Under the pieces are notes generated by a model. The model was not told the origin of the DNA, did not search any database, and saw only the letters and a program-made list of their open reading frames with translations. The translations under genes were made by a program, and so were the position numbers. From assembly GCA_017408735.1 (NCBI GenBank), contig JAFQUB010000023.1, positions 107,053 to 171,052 on the forward strand: DNA of 64,000 nt, in the 5' to 3' direction. Positions 56,163 through 64,000 of this stretch are shown here, one piece after another. This DNA is from Lachnospiraceae bacterium (GTDB taxonomy: Bacteria > Bacillota > Clostridia > Lachnospirales > Lachnospiraceae). Position 1 is the first letter of the stretch. Each line of letters starts with the position of its first letter.

Positions 56163-59084
56163 TTACTCAAACAGGTTCTTCACTTCTTTAAATAACTGTT
56201 TTTGTTCTTCAATCTTTTCTTCGCCACCGATAACGCACAAATTCTTTGGTTTCAATACCGCCTGCACATGCGCTTTCAACGCTCTGATATCGGAATCCTG
56301 AGCCGTCAGCACTTGGTCTCTTTCCCTCTGCACATCCTCAAAGGTCAGATTTGTTATATAAGCAGTCATGGAACGGTTTCCTCTGGCATATGGGTTTAAC
56401 GGTGTATCCAAGTCGCTGATAGTTCCAATAATATATTTTGTCATATCTCTTTCATCTGCATGGAAATTTTCAACATATTCCGTGGTATGCTCGAAAATTT
56501 CATTGGTATCTTCCAGATTCGGATCACGATAGGATGCAAAATAACTGTCGCCCAGTCTTCCAAATCCGCTCATACATCCATATGCGCCACCTTTTACGCG
56601 GACATTATTCCACAAATAATCATAACTGAGAATTGTTTTTAAAATTCTAAGGGCACCTGTATATTCCAACCCTTCCTGACAGAAATTTCCTGCTCTAGAC
56701 ACATACTGCACCTTAGAAGATGTTTTATATCCTTCATTTGACTGATTTAACGGGAACTGATATTTTACTGCTTCTTTATCAGAAGTTCCAAGGCTTAGCT
56801 TTAAAGATTCCACTTCTGTTTCCAGTCCTTCTAGTCCTTCTTCTTGCGCAGTATAGGATACCATTAAATTATTCGCTGTGAAAATATAGGAAGCTGTTTC
56901 TCTTAATTTTTCAATCACATCATCTTTACGCTCTTCAAAATTCTTCTCAATCTGCTCTACTAACTTATAGAAGGTAATTCCACTGGTTAATTCTGAAAGA
57001 TATGCGGTATTGGAAAAATAAGACATCGCTCTCATCACTGCTGTGGTATGCCCGCTGGAAGTAAGACTCATCTGCATTCTTGACTTTAATTGTGCAATAA
57101 TTTCATATAAACGCTTTTCATCTTCAAACTTTGATGTAAGCAGCATTTCTTTTATCATTTTGAAAGCAAATGGTAATTTATCATACATAACCTTTGCCTT
57201 TACTTCCATATACGCTTTATAATTTCCCGGATTTTTGGTATCTGAATAACTGTTAAAAGACACACTGATACCACCGGAATACATATTGATTTCATTAAAG
57301 AAATCTCCGTATGTGTAATGTTTGGTATCAACCATTCCCAAAATATACTTTAACATTCCCACATAAGGAAGTAATTCTTCCGGTACCTTATTGATGTCAA
57401 ACAAAAGGTTCAAATAACCAATCCCGTTGGTAAACATCTCCTGATGTAAACATAAAGTATCTCCAAACTTAAGTTCTTTGTTTTCAAACCTCAAAGCGTT
57501 TTTACGCATATCTTCTCTGGTAAGCATTGGAATTTTCAGAATATCCTCCATCGGAGTAGGTTCTTCCTGATATTGTTCCAACGCTTTGGTTTTCTCCACC
57601 AGTTTTTCTACTTCTTCTTCATTTAATGTGGCTTTGTATGCTGCTAATTTCTCTTTTACCTCGTTTTCAATTTTTGCTGTCAGACCTTTTTCCGGCTCGA
57701 TTACTACCAAGGCTGCATGCTGGTTATTTATCATATATTGGTCTACCAGTTTTTCATAGTAGTCTGTTTCCACCATTTCCTTTAAGAAAGCAAAGGTTTC
57801 ATTCTCTTCAATATGAATAAATGGCTTGGTTTCATCATAGAGCCAGCTGTCTAACGCCTGAAGACCATACATTAATCCTTTTGGATAATTTCCAAAATCG
57901 GCTTCTCTGTATCGGAATTCATTGTAGTTAATGGCTGCCCGGAGTGAATCCTTATTGATTCCATTTTTAACCTGCTCCTGCAGCACTTTCTGAATCACAG
58001 CTAAAAATTCATCCTTACTGGATGTATTGGAATTTTTGGCAATAATAGAAAACAAAGGCTGATATACGCCATTATCATAAGAGCCCATAATATCTTTACC
58101 GATTTTTGCATCCAACAATGCTTTCTTTAAAGGAGCTCCCGGAGCTGCAATCAATGCATATTCCAAAATCTGAAATGCCAGATACAATTTTCTGTCCAAC
58201 GCTGTTCCTATAGAATAATTGTAAGAAAGATAGGTATTATCTTCTTCTGTTTCTTCGTTTGTAATAGAATACTTTTTATATACTTCCACCGGTTTTTCAA
58301 ACGGCTTTTGAAGCTTGATTTCTGACTCAATATTCATGGCATCATACTTGCTTAAATATTCCTTATCTAAGAAAATCAATTTTTCTTCCATATCCATATC
58401 ACCGTACAGGTAAATATAGCTGTTAGATGGATGGTAATACTTGCTATGGAAGCCTAAAAATTCTGAATACTTCAATTCCGGTATTGACGCCGGGTCACCA
58501 CCGGATTCAAAAGAATAGGAAGTATCCGGATACAGTGAATTTAGTATCACTCGGTCAAGCACACCCTCTGGAGAAGAAAACGCACCTTTCATTTCATTAT
58601 ATACAACACCGTTATACTTTAATTCCCCATCCTTTTCTGCCAAATCATAATGCCAGCCTTCCTGACGGAAAATTTCCTCTTTTTCGTAAATGTTTGGATA
58701 AAATACTGCATCCATATATACATGCATCAGGTTCTGGAAATCCTTGTCATTACAGCTTGCAATAGGGTATACGGTTTTGTCCGGATAAGTCATTGCATTT
58801 AAAAAGGTATTTAAGGAACCTTTCGCCAGTTCAATAAATGGATCTTTTGCCGGGAAATTTTTAGAACCGCATAATACAGAATGTTCCAAAATATGTGGAA
58901 GCCCGGTATCATCCTTTGGTGGTGTACGGAATCCGATATAAAACACTTTATTTTCATCATCATTGGACAAAAGCATTAATTTTGCTCCACTTTTTTTGTG
59001 TTTCACCAGATATCCCATGGAATTTAAATCAGGTATCTTTCTTTCTTCTACTACTTCATATTCTTTTAAATCATTTATTGCCAT
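56163..59084 (-). CDS. M16C-family insulinase-like metalloprotease
   Basis: 973 residues, four domains as in presequence protease Cym1/PreP. The inverted zinc motif HILEH (about 81-85) is followed by the conserved ELAKGSLNTFLNAMTYPD and the downstream glutamate region VVYNEMKGAFSSPE. The C-terminal half keeps RVKGGAYG. It degrades peptides inside a closed chamber in the cytoplasm. The AAAGGAG site lies 28 bases upstream of the start; a hairpin (59093-59110) sits between. Confidence 0.94.
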   Translation of the reverse strand: MAINDLKEYEVVEERKIPDLNSMGYLVKHKKSGAKLMLLSNDDENKVFYIGFRTPPKDDTGLPHILEHSVLCGSKNFPAKDPFIELAKGSLNTFLNAMTYPDKTVYPIASCNDKDFQNLMHVYMDAVFYPNIYEKEEIFRQEGWHYDLAEKDGELKYNGVVYNEMKGAFSSPEGVLDRVILNSLYPDTSYSFESGGDPASIPELKYSEFLGFHSKYYHPSNSYIYLYGDMDMEEKLIFLDKEYLSKYDAMNIESEIKLQKPFEKPVEVYKKYSITNEETEEDNTYLSYNYSIGTALDRKLYLAFQILEYALIAAPGAPLKKALLDAKIGKDIMGSYDNGVYQPLFSIIAKNSNTSSKDEFLAVIQKVLQEQVKNGINKDSLRAAINYNEFRYREADFGNYPKGLMYGLQALDSWLYDETKPFIHIEENETFAFLKEMVETDYYEKLVDQYMINNQHAALVVIEPEKGLTAKIENEVKEKLAAYKATLNEEEVEKLVEKTKALEQYQEEPTPMEDILKIPMLTREDMRKNALRFENKELKFGDTLCLHQEMFTNGIGYLNLLFDINKVPEELLPYVGMLKYILGMVDTKHYTYGDFFNEINMYSGGISVSFNSYSDTKNPGNYKAYMEVKAKVMYDKLPFAFKMIKEMLLTSKFEDEKRLYEIIAQLKSRMQMSLTSSGHTTAVMRAMSYFSNTAYLSELTSGITFYKLVEQIEKNFEERKDDVIEKLRETASYIFTANNLMVSYTAQEEGLEGLETEVESLKLSLGTSDKEAVKYQFPLNQSNEGYKTSSKVQYVSRAGNFCQEGLEYTGALRILKTILSYDYLWNNVRVKGGAYGCMSGFGRLGDSYFASYRDPNLEDTNEIFEHTTEYVENFHADERDMTKYIIGTISDLDTPLNPYARGNRSMTAYITNLTFEDVQRERDQVLTAQDSDIRALKAHVQAVLKPKNLCVIGGEEKIEEQKQLFKEVKNLFE

Positions 59085-59119
59085 TACATTTCAAGCGGTG
59101 AAAACCGCTTATCTCCTTT
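59085..59119 (-). promoter_or_regulatory. Ribosome site separated from its start codon by a hairpin
   Basis: On the - strand AAAGGAGAT (59111-59119) is followed by a 7-bp hairpin (59093-59099 with 59104-59110, 4-base loop), then 8 bases and the ATG at 59084. Same layout as at 26237-26268. Confidence 0.6.
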
Positions 59120-59136
59120 CACTTTTCTAGTATCCA

Positions 59137-60300
59137 TTATTTATAAAAACATTCTATTTTTTCTATTCCTTCCTTATTAAGACTTAGCTCAAAATAAGAA
59201 AGTATTGTTTCTGCAATCTGGGCAAATGTAGGTCTTGTTCCATAATTGCCAGGACGCACCCGATTACCATATATAATCAGCGGTGTGTATTCTCTGGAAT
59301 GGTCGGTAGATGGCGTTCCCGGATCACAACCATGGTCTGCTGTAATAATCAAAACATCCTCTTCTCTCATATTATCGATAATTTTGGTCAACTGATTATC
59401 AAATCTGCTCAGTGCTTTCGCATAACCATGTACATCATTTCTATGACCATATAACATGTCAAAATCTACAAGATTGGTAAAACAGATTCCCTCAAATCTC
59501 CGCTTCATAAACTCCAAAGTTTTTTCTACACCCTCGTCGTTATTCTTGGTATATACGTGTTCTGTAATTCCTTTTCCTGCAAAAATATCATTGATTTTCC
59601 CTACCGCCAACACTTCTTTTCCATTTTGTTTCAAAATGTCAAGCATGGTTTCCTCTTGTGGCTCCAGTGAAAAATCATGGCGATTGGCAGTTCTTACAAA
59701 ATCCCCTGCCGCTCCCGTAAATGGACGCGCAATTACTCTGCCTACGCTATGTTCACCCTGCAAAATTTTTCTTGCCATTCTACATATATCATATAACTCC
59801 TCTACCGGAATCACATCTTCATGGGCTGCGATTTGAAATACGCTATCTGCCGATGTATAACAAATCAAAGCTCCTGTTTTCATATGTTCTTCTCCATAAT
59901 CTTTGATTACTTCCGTTCCAGAATAAGGCTTGTTACAAATTACTTTTCGCCCGGCAGCCTGTTCTAAGGCTTCAATTACTTCCTTTGGAAAACCATTTGG
60001 ATAAGTAGGTAAAGGCTTTTTCGAAATCACACCGGCAATTTCCCAATGCCCTATCGTAGTATCTTTTCCTTTTGAGCTTTCTGTCATTCTTGCTACTGCT
60101 CCATTGATATTTTCTACTGCTTCTTTGCAATCCACACCATCAATACTAAATAATCCCAGACTGGCCATATTCGGCATATAAAACTCGCGACTTTTTGATA
60201 CTGATTTTATGGTATTTCTTCCCGTATCTTGAAATTCTTCCGCATCGGGCATTGCGCCAATTCCAAAACTGTCTAAAACGATTAAAAATACTCTTTTCAC
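59137..60300 (-). CDS. deoB: Phosphopentomutase
   Basis: 387 residues of the alkaline phosphatase fold. Metal motifs are [29 protein letters not shown] and [10 protein letters not shown]. It interconverts (deoxy)ribose-1- and 5-phosphate. A GTG start at 60300 was chosen, with AAAGGA about 10 bases upstream; the earlier ATG has no ribosome site. Confidence 0.94.
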   Translation of the reverse strand: MKRVFLIVLDSFGIGAMPDAEEFQDTGRNTIKSVSKSREFYMPNMASLGLFSIDGVDCKEAVENINGAVARMTESSKGKDTTIGHWEIAGVISKKPLPTYPNGFPKEVIEALEQAAGRKVICNKPYSGTEVIKDYGEEHMKTGALICYTSADSVFQIAAHEDVIPVEELYDICRMARKILQGEHSVGRVIARPFTGAAGDFVRTANRHDFSLEPQEETMLDILKQNGKEVLAVGKINDIFAGKGITEHVYTKNNDEGVEKTLEFMKRRFEGICFTNLVDFDMLYGHRNDVHGYAKALSRFDNQLTKIIDNMREEDVLIITADHGCDPGTPSTDHSREYTPLIIYGNRVRPGNYGTRPTFAQIAETILSYFELSLNKEGIEKIECFYK

Positions 60301-60396
60301 AGAAATCACGTCCTTTCTCATTATTTGTATTGTAACAGATTTCTAACGAAAAAGAAAGTCGTGAATTCATCACGACCTCCTTCTTTCTAGCTTTCC

Positions 60397-62418
60397 CTAT
60401 TTTTTAATTTTAAATTTATCTACAGCATTAATTAATTCCTGAGCAGTTTCAATGGTCTCACTGGACATTTCAGCCACCTGTGTGCTATTTGTATTGATAA
60501 CTACCATGTTTTCAGAAATCTTATATGAATTATCGGATACTGCAGTTACTGCAGAGGACAATTCGCCCAACGCTGTACTAATGTCATTCATGGCAGATGC
60601 ATTCACTTCAGCAATGTGATTGAAATTATCCGCAATTTCATTAATCGAAGTACCGGAACTCTGATATTCTTCTGCCACTGCCAGCATTCTGTCAAATATT
60701 TCCATAATATCTGTTTCAAACATATGCACCAATTCACTGGAGGCACCTGATAATTCCTGTACAGAATTCAAAACATCTTGCAAACTGGACTGAATTTCAT
60801 TTGCCGCATCTGTAGTCTGTTCGGAAAGTGCTTTTACCTGTCCGGCAACTACCGCAAAACCTTTACCATGTTCTCCTGCTCTTGCCGCTTCAATATTAGC
60901 ATTTAATGCAAGAAGACTTGTTTCATCTGCTACGGACAAAATCAGGTTTGACATAGAAGAAATATTTTCGATTACTTTTACTTTTTCCAATGCTACCTTC
61001 AATTTTTCGCTACATGCAATATATTTTCCTTCCACAGTGTCTTTTGCCTTTACGGTATCACTGTGAATCTTTGCTGAACTGTCGCTGATATCCTTTGCCA
61101 ATTCTAATGCATGTCCTGCCTCCTGTGCAGATACCTTGGTATGGTCATTTACTTCATGTGCCATTGCATTTAACTCTGTCAATGCTGCGGAAGATTCCTC
61201 CATATTTGAGGTAATGTTGGTAACCGCATCTGCCGTTTCACTAATCTGACCAAAGATATCCGTTAGCATATCATTGATTTTTTCATCTGCCCGATAAATA
61301 TTCTCACTGCTGGTATATACGTTTCCTACAATATCGTTCAAAGTTTCTACTGTAGAATTCAATTCCTTTACAGCTTCACCAAACTCATCATTGCTTCTTG
61401 GCGTATCAGAGTAGGTAAGATTGTACTGCGCCATTTCTTTGGCAAAGCGATTCACCTGTCCGACAGCTCCGGAAATCCATCTTCTAATAAATACGGAAAT
61501 AACTCCACCTATAACAATAGCAAAGATTGCCACAATCACTTGAATGATGCTAAGTCTTTCTAACACAGCAAGCACTTCTGACTGTTTTACTGTAATTGCC
61601 AGTAACCAATTGGTTCCTTCTAATGGCGTAAATGCTGTTAAGTACTCTTCTCCCTTAATATTAAAAGATTTTACACCTGTATTTCCTGATGCGAGTTCTT
61701 CTGTCAATCCGGCAAAACCAGCGTATTCTGATTCTTCATCTGTAATAGTCACCTGATTATATACGGTACTCATATCTTTGTTAGCAACAAACTCACCATT
61801 GGCATTTACAAGGAAACCATAACCGGATTCTCCATTTTCAATATCTTGTACAGAAGTATTAATTTCGTTCAGACTGATTACACCACAAATAGTACCAAGA
61901 ACTTCATCCCCATTTTTGATTGGCATTGTAAGTGTTGTAATGGAACGCTCTTTTTCACTTTCTACAAAGGGTTCTGTTACCACTCGTACGTCCCCTTTAA
62001 TCATCTGATAGAATTCTTCACCTGACTGGTCTTTTATCGAACCATCTTCTGCATAATATCCCATACCTTCATTTGTCATGATAAAGATATGTTCAAATCC
62101 AAGAGGTGTCGCTTTTTCTTTCAAAACCGGTTCCTGTTTCTCCCAATCCATAGACTGTATCTCCGGCAATCCTGAAATGTACTCCAATGCCCGATATTTG
62201 TTTGCAATAATATTGGCGAGAAGCTTTTCTGAAGATGCAACCTCTCTTTGTAAATTGTCTTCTGTCAGTTTAATAATATTGTTGCTCATCATATTAAACG
62301 AAAGAAGTGAGTTAATGGCTGTAATCGCTACAACCAGAATAATAATTACCGCCAAAATCTTGTTTCCCGCTTTCACTACCCTGCGGCCGGTAGTGCTGCT
62401 TTCTTTACCTTTTGTCAT
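60397..62418 (-). CDS. Methyl-accepting chemotaxis protein
   Basis: 673 residues. Membrane segment at about 25-45, then a dCache-type sensor outside (about 50-290), a second membrane segment (about 292-315), HAMP-like linker, and a signalling domain whose hairpin tip is [21 protein letters not shown]. It relays ligand signals to CheA. The tip has [12 protein letters not shown], close to the usual E-x-x-NLLALNA. No flagellar gene lies in the window. The ATG at 62418 follows GGGAGGG by 7 bases. Confidence 0.92.
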   Translation of the reverse strand: MTKGKESSTTGRRVVKAGNKILAVIIILVVAITAINSLLSFNMMSNNIIKLTEDNLQREVASSEKLLANIIANKYRALEYISGLPEIQSMDWEKQEPVLKEKATPLGFEHIFIMTNEGMGYYAEDGSIKDQSGEEFYQMIKGDVRVVTEPFVESEKERSITTLTMPIKNGDEVLGTICGVISLNEINTSVQDIENGESGYGFLVNANGEFVANKDMSTVYNQVTITDEESEYAGFAGLTEELASGNTGVKSFNIKGEEYLTAFTPLEGTNWLLAITVKQSEVLAVLERLSIIQVIVAIFAIVIGGVISVFIRRWISGAVGQVNRFAKEMAQYNLTYSDTPRSNDEFGEAVKELNSTVETLNDIVGNVYTSSENIYRADEKINDMLTDIFGQISETADAVTNITSNMEESSAALTELNAMAHEVNDHTKVSAQEAGHALELAKDISDSSAKIHSDTVKAKDTVEGKYIACSEKLKVALEKVKVIENISSMSNLILSVADETSLLALNANIEAARAGEHGKGFAVVAGQVKALSEQTTDAANEIQSSLQDVLNSVQELSGASSELVHMFETDIMEIFDRMLAVAEEYQSSGTSINEIADNFNHIAEVNASAMNDISTALGELSSAVTAVSDNSYKISENMVVINTNSTQVAEMSSETIETAQELINAVDKFKIKK

Positions 62419-62547
62419 AGATAACCCTCCCATATGTATTATTGTATATGATTTCTCATTAAGGATATTTTAACATATATTCTTCTGCTTTTCATCACTT
62501 TTTTGTCAATTTTCTATATTTTTCCATATTTTCTGATAACTTTTTGT

Positions 62548-62590
62548 ATAAAATTAGGGCACTGCGCCGCATTTTGCGGCTACAATGCCC
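62548..62590 (-). terminator. Terminator of the BspA-like gene
   Basis: An outer stem GGGCATTG/CAGTGCCC and inner GCCGC/GCGGC stem with a T-rich tail (TAATTTTATAC) on the - strand. Confidence 0.82.
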
Positions 62591-62628
62591 TGGCTTTGTT
62601 ATCTGTTTTTTAATTTACTAAAGATATA

Positions 62629-64000
62629 TTACGCTTTCTTGTAAGATACTTTAGAACCTGCACCTTTGCTCTTTAAAAGCTTCTGGTATGCTTTCATCTT
62701 GCTACTTGGCACTTTAATTTTTGCTTTAGCGTTGATTCCCTTGAATGCGTTGCTTCCTACATTTTTGCTTGTAAGTTTCTTAGTCTTGATTGTGATTGTC
62801 TTCAAGTTCTTACATCCGTAGAACGCCTTGGAACCAATCATCTTCACTTTGCTGTTTAATGTAATCTTCTTCAGTTTCACACATTTGTAGAATGTTGATT
62901 TTCCAATGGTTGTCAGCTTGCTGCTCAGTGTGATGCTGCTTAACTTCTTACAGTTGTAGAATGCCTTATCACCAATGCTTGCTACATTTGTTCCGGATTT
63001 TACTTTTGTAAGATTTGTACATCCGGAGAATGCTTCTTTTTCAATCTTGGTTACACTCGATGGAATCTTAACTGTTTTCAGTTTCTTATTTCCTTTAAAT
63101 GCTTTTGCAGCTATGGATGTTACTTTATAACTTGCACCGTTAATCTTAACAGAAGCCGGAATATTAACTGTTGTGCTTGTTCCTGTGTATCCTGTATATT
63201 CTACTGTCTTGCTGTTTTCTGTTCCGGTTACCTTGTAAGTTGCCTTACCTACAGTTACCTTGCTTCCCTTTGCCGGTGTAGAAGGATTCTGTGTTGTACC
63301 CTGATTTCCTGTTCCAGGATTTTCTGAGTTGCCCGGTGTTTTTGTAGGTTCCGGTTTCTTTGTTGCTTCCGGTTTCTTTGTTGCTTCCGGTTTCTTTGTT
63401 GCTTCCGGTTTCTCTGTTACTTCCGGTTTGTTTGAAGGTTCCGGTGTAACTGTAAGTCTAGCAACATTTGCCACTGCAATTTCTTTTGCCGCTTCCGGAT
63501 TTGCATCGTTGCTTTCATCTACTACATAAACTTTAAATGTATAATTTCCATGTTCTGCCGGAACAAATCTTGCTTCTGCTTCTGTTCCGTATGTTTTAAT
63601 AATTACTTCTTCACCATTCAAAATGTAAGTGAGCATATATTTTGGTATGCCCTTTGCATTTTCTGCTTCTGCTCTTAAGGTATATGCATCACCAATCTTA
63701 TATTTTCCGTCTTTTCCTTCAGTGGTTACATTGAAATTCTTCACATAAACTCCTGAGATTATCGGAGTTGGTGTTGCTGTAATCACTCCTGTTGGAACAG
63801 GTGTTGCTGTAACCACTCCTGTCGGAACAGGTGTTACTGTAGTTATTGATGTGTTTCCGTTCTGTTCTAAGTCATATTCTTTTGCAACTGTTGCTGTCTT
63901 TCCTGTGCTGTCTGTTACTACTACTTTAATGGTATGTGCCCCTGCTGAGCCATTCTGCCATGTATATGTATCTTCTGCACCATTCTTTACAGATACATTG
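62629..64000 (-). CDS. BspA-type leucine-rich repeat surface protein (5'-truncated)
   Basis: The frame stays open to base 64000, so the N-terminus is missing. The visible 457 residues contain Pro-Thr linkers, two beta-rich stretches, a KPEAT repeat block (63357-63420), and a C-terminal LRR_5 array of about 6 repeats (pattern xxIGxxAFxxCxxLxxIxL). The last residues end VSYKKA. BspA-type proteins bind host matrix or other bacteria. It is the second repeat-linker surface protein in the window. Export and wall-binding parts must be in the missing N-terminus. Confidence 0.88.
   Translation of the reverse strand, partial: NVSVKNGAEDTYTWQNGSAGAHTIKVVVTDSTGKTATVAKEYDLEQNGNTSITTVTPVPTGVVTATPVPTGVITATPTPIISGVYVKNFNVTTEGKDGKYKIGDAYTLRAEAENAKGIPKYMLTYILNGEEVIIKTYGTEAEARFVPAEHGNYTFKVYVVDESNDANPEAAKEIAVANVARLTVTPEPSNKPEVTEKPEATKKPEATKKPEATKKPEPTKTPGNSENPGTGNQGTTQNPSTPAKGSKVTVGKATYKVTGTENSKTVEYTGYTGTSTTVNIPASVKINGASYKVTSIAAKAFKGNKKLKTVKIPSSVTKIEKEAFSGCTNLTKVKSGTNVASIGDKAFYNCKKLSSITLSSKLTTIGKSTFYKCVKLKKITLNSKVKMIGSKAFYGCKNLKTITIKTKKLTSKNVGSNAFKGINAKAKIKVPSSKMKAYQKLLKSKGAGSKVSYKKA
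63357..63420 (-). repeat. 18-bp tandem repeat coding KKPEAT
   Basis: Three to four near-identical 18-bp units (GTTGCTTCCGGTTTCTTT on the + strand) coding the KPEATK linker. A slippage-prone spacer. Confidence 0.85.

Noticed and set aside
63357..63420. CRISPR-like repeats
   Set aside because: These repeats, and those at 8739-8990, are contiguous, in-frame, low-complexity coding repeats with no unique spacers.

Overview
The window reads as chromosomal DNA of a low-GC Gram-positive anaerobe of the Clostridia, most likely Lachnospiraceae. The basis is its gene content: an oxaloacetate decarboxylase-type Na+ pump operon, a giant fused 2-hydroxyacyl-CoA dehydratase activase, Thr-Pro-repeat and BspA-type surface proteins, an M16C protease and a 457-residue enolase. 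The genus cannot be fixed from the sequence. No tRNA, rRNA, prophage, IS element or CRISPR array was seen.

1-1268: the end of a response regulator and its soluble histidine kinase on the + strand, closed by a terminator. 1267-10841, - strand: a lasso-peptide biosynthetic cluster of the phosphorylating (paeninodin-like) type. It holds a PqqD-like leader-binding protein (B1), an undecaprenyl-phosphate sugar-phosphate transferase, an ABC exporter (D), an HPr-kinase-like tailoring kinase (K), a 50-residue precursor ending in Ser (A), an asparagine-synthetase-like cyclase lacking the amidotransferase Cys (C) and a transglutaminase-like leader peptidase (B2). Inside the cluster lies a secreted transglutaminase-like protein with its own c-di-GMP-I riboswitch and terminator. 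10938-12311: enolase.

12432-16372: a small defence-like islet with a DUF3800 protein, a structured small RNA upstream of it, and a large DUF262/DUF1524 (GmrSD-like) protein. 16502-21818: a TetR-controlled set (acyl-AMP ligase, carrier protein, condensation-like enzyme, alpha/beta hydrolase, SCP2 protein) that looks like a small acyl or lipopeptide pathway. 21871-25794: a PdaA-type deacetylase lipoprotein, a ComFB protein, a sigma-like protein without region 4, a rhomboid-like membrane protein with zinc ribbon, and CorA.

26269-30501: the 1410-residue activase fusion. 30542-37508: HD protein, ppk, ppx, hisS, cdd and a purine nucleoside phosphorylase. 37618-40509: a large polytopic membrane protein. 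40751-43284: an ABC-F ATPase and a PHP phosphoesterase. 43340-49173: a coiled-coil protein and the five-gene Na+-decarboxylase operon. 49335-56118: D,D-carboxypeptidase, alanine/Na+ symporter, glyS, a lipoprotein, recO, a previously unlisted YqzL-like small gene, and era. 56163-64000: M16C protease, deoB, a chemotaxis receptor, and the C-terminal part of a BspA-type surface protein that runs off the end of the window.

The most interesting systems are the lasso cluster with its unlisted precursor, the riboswitch inside it, the DUF3800-linked small RNA, and the TetR-controlled acyl-carrier cluster.
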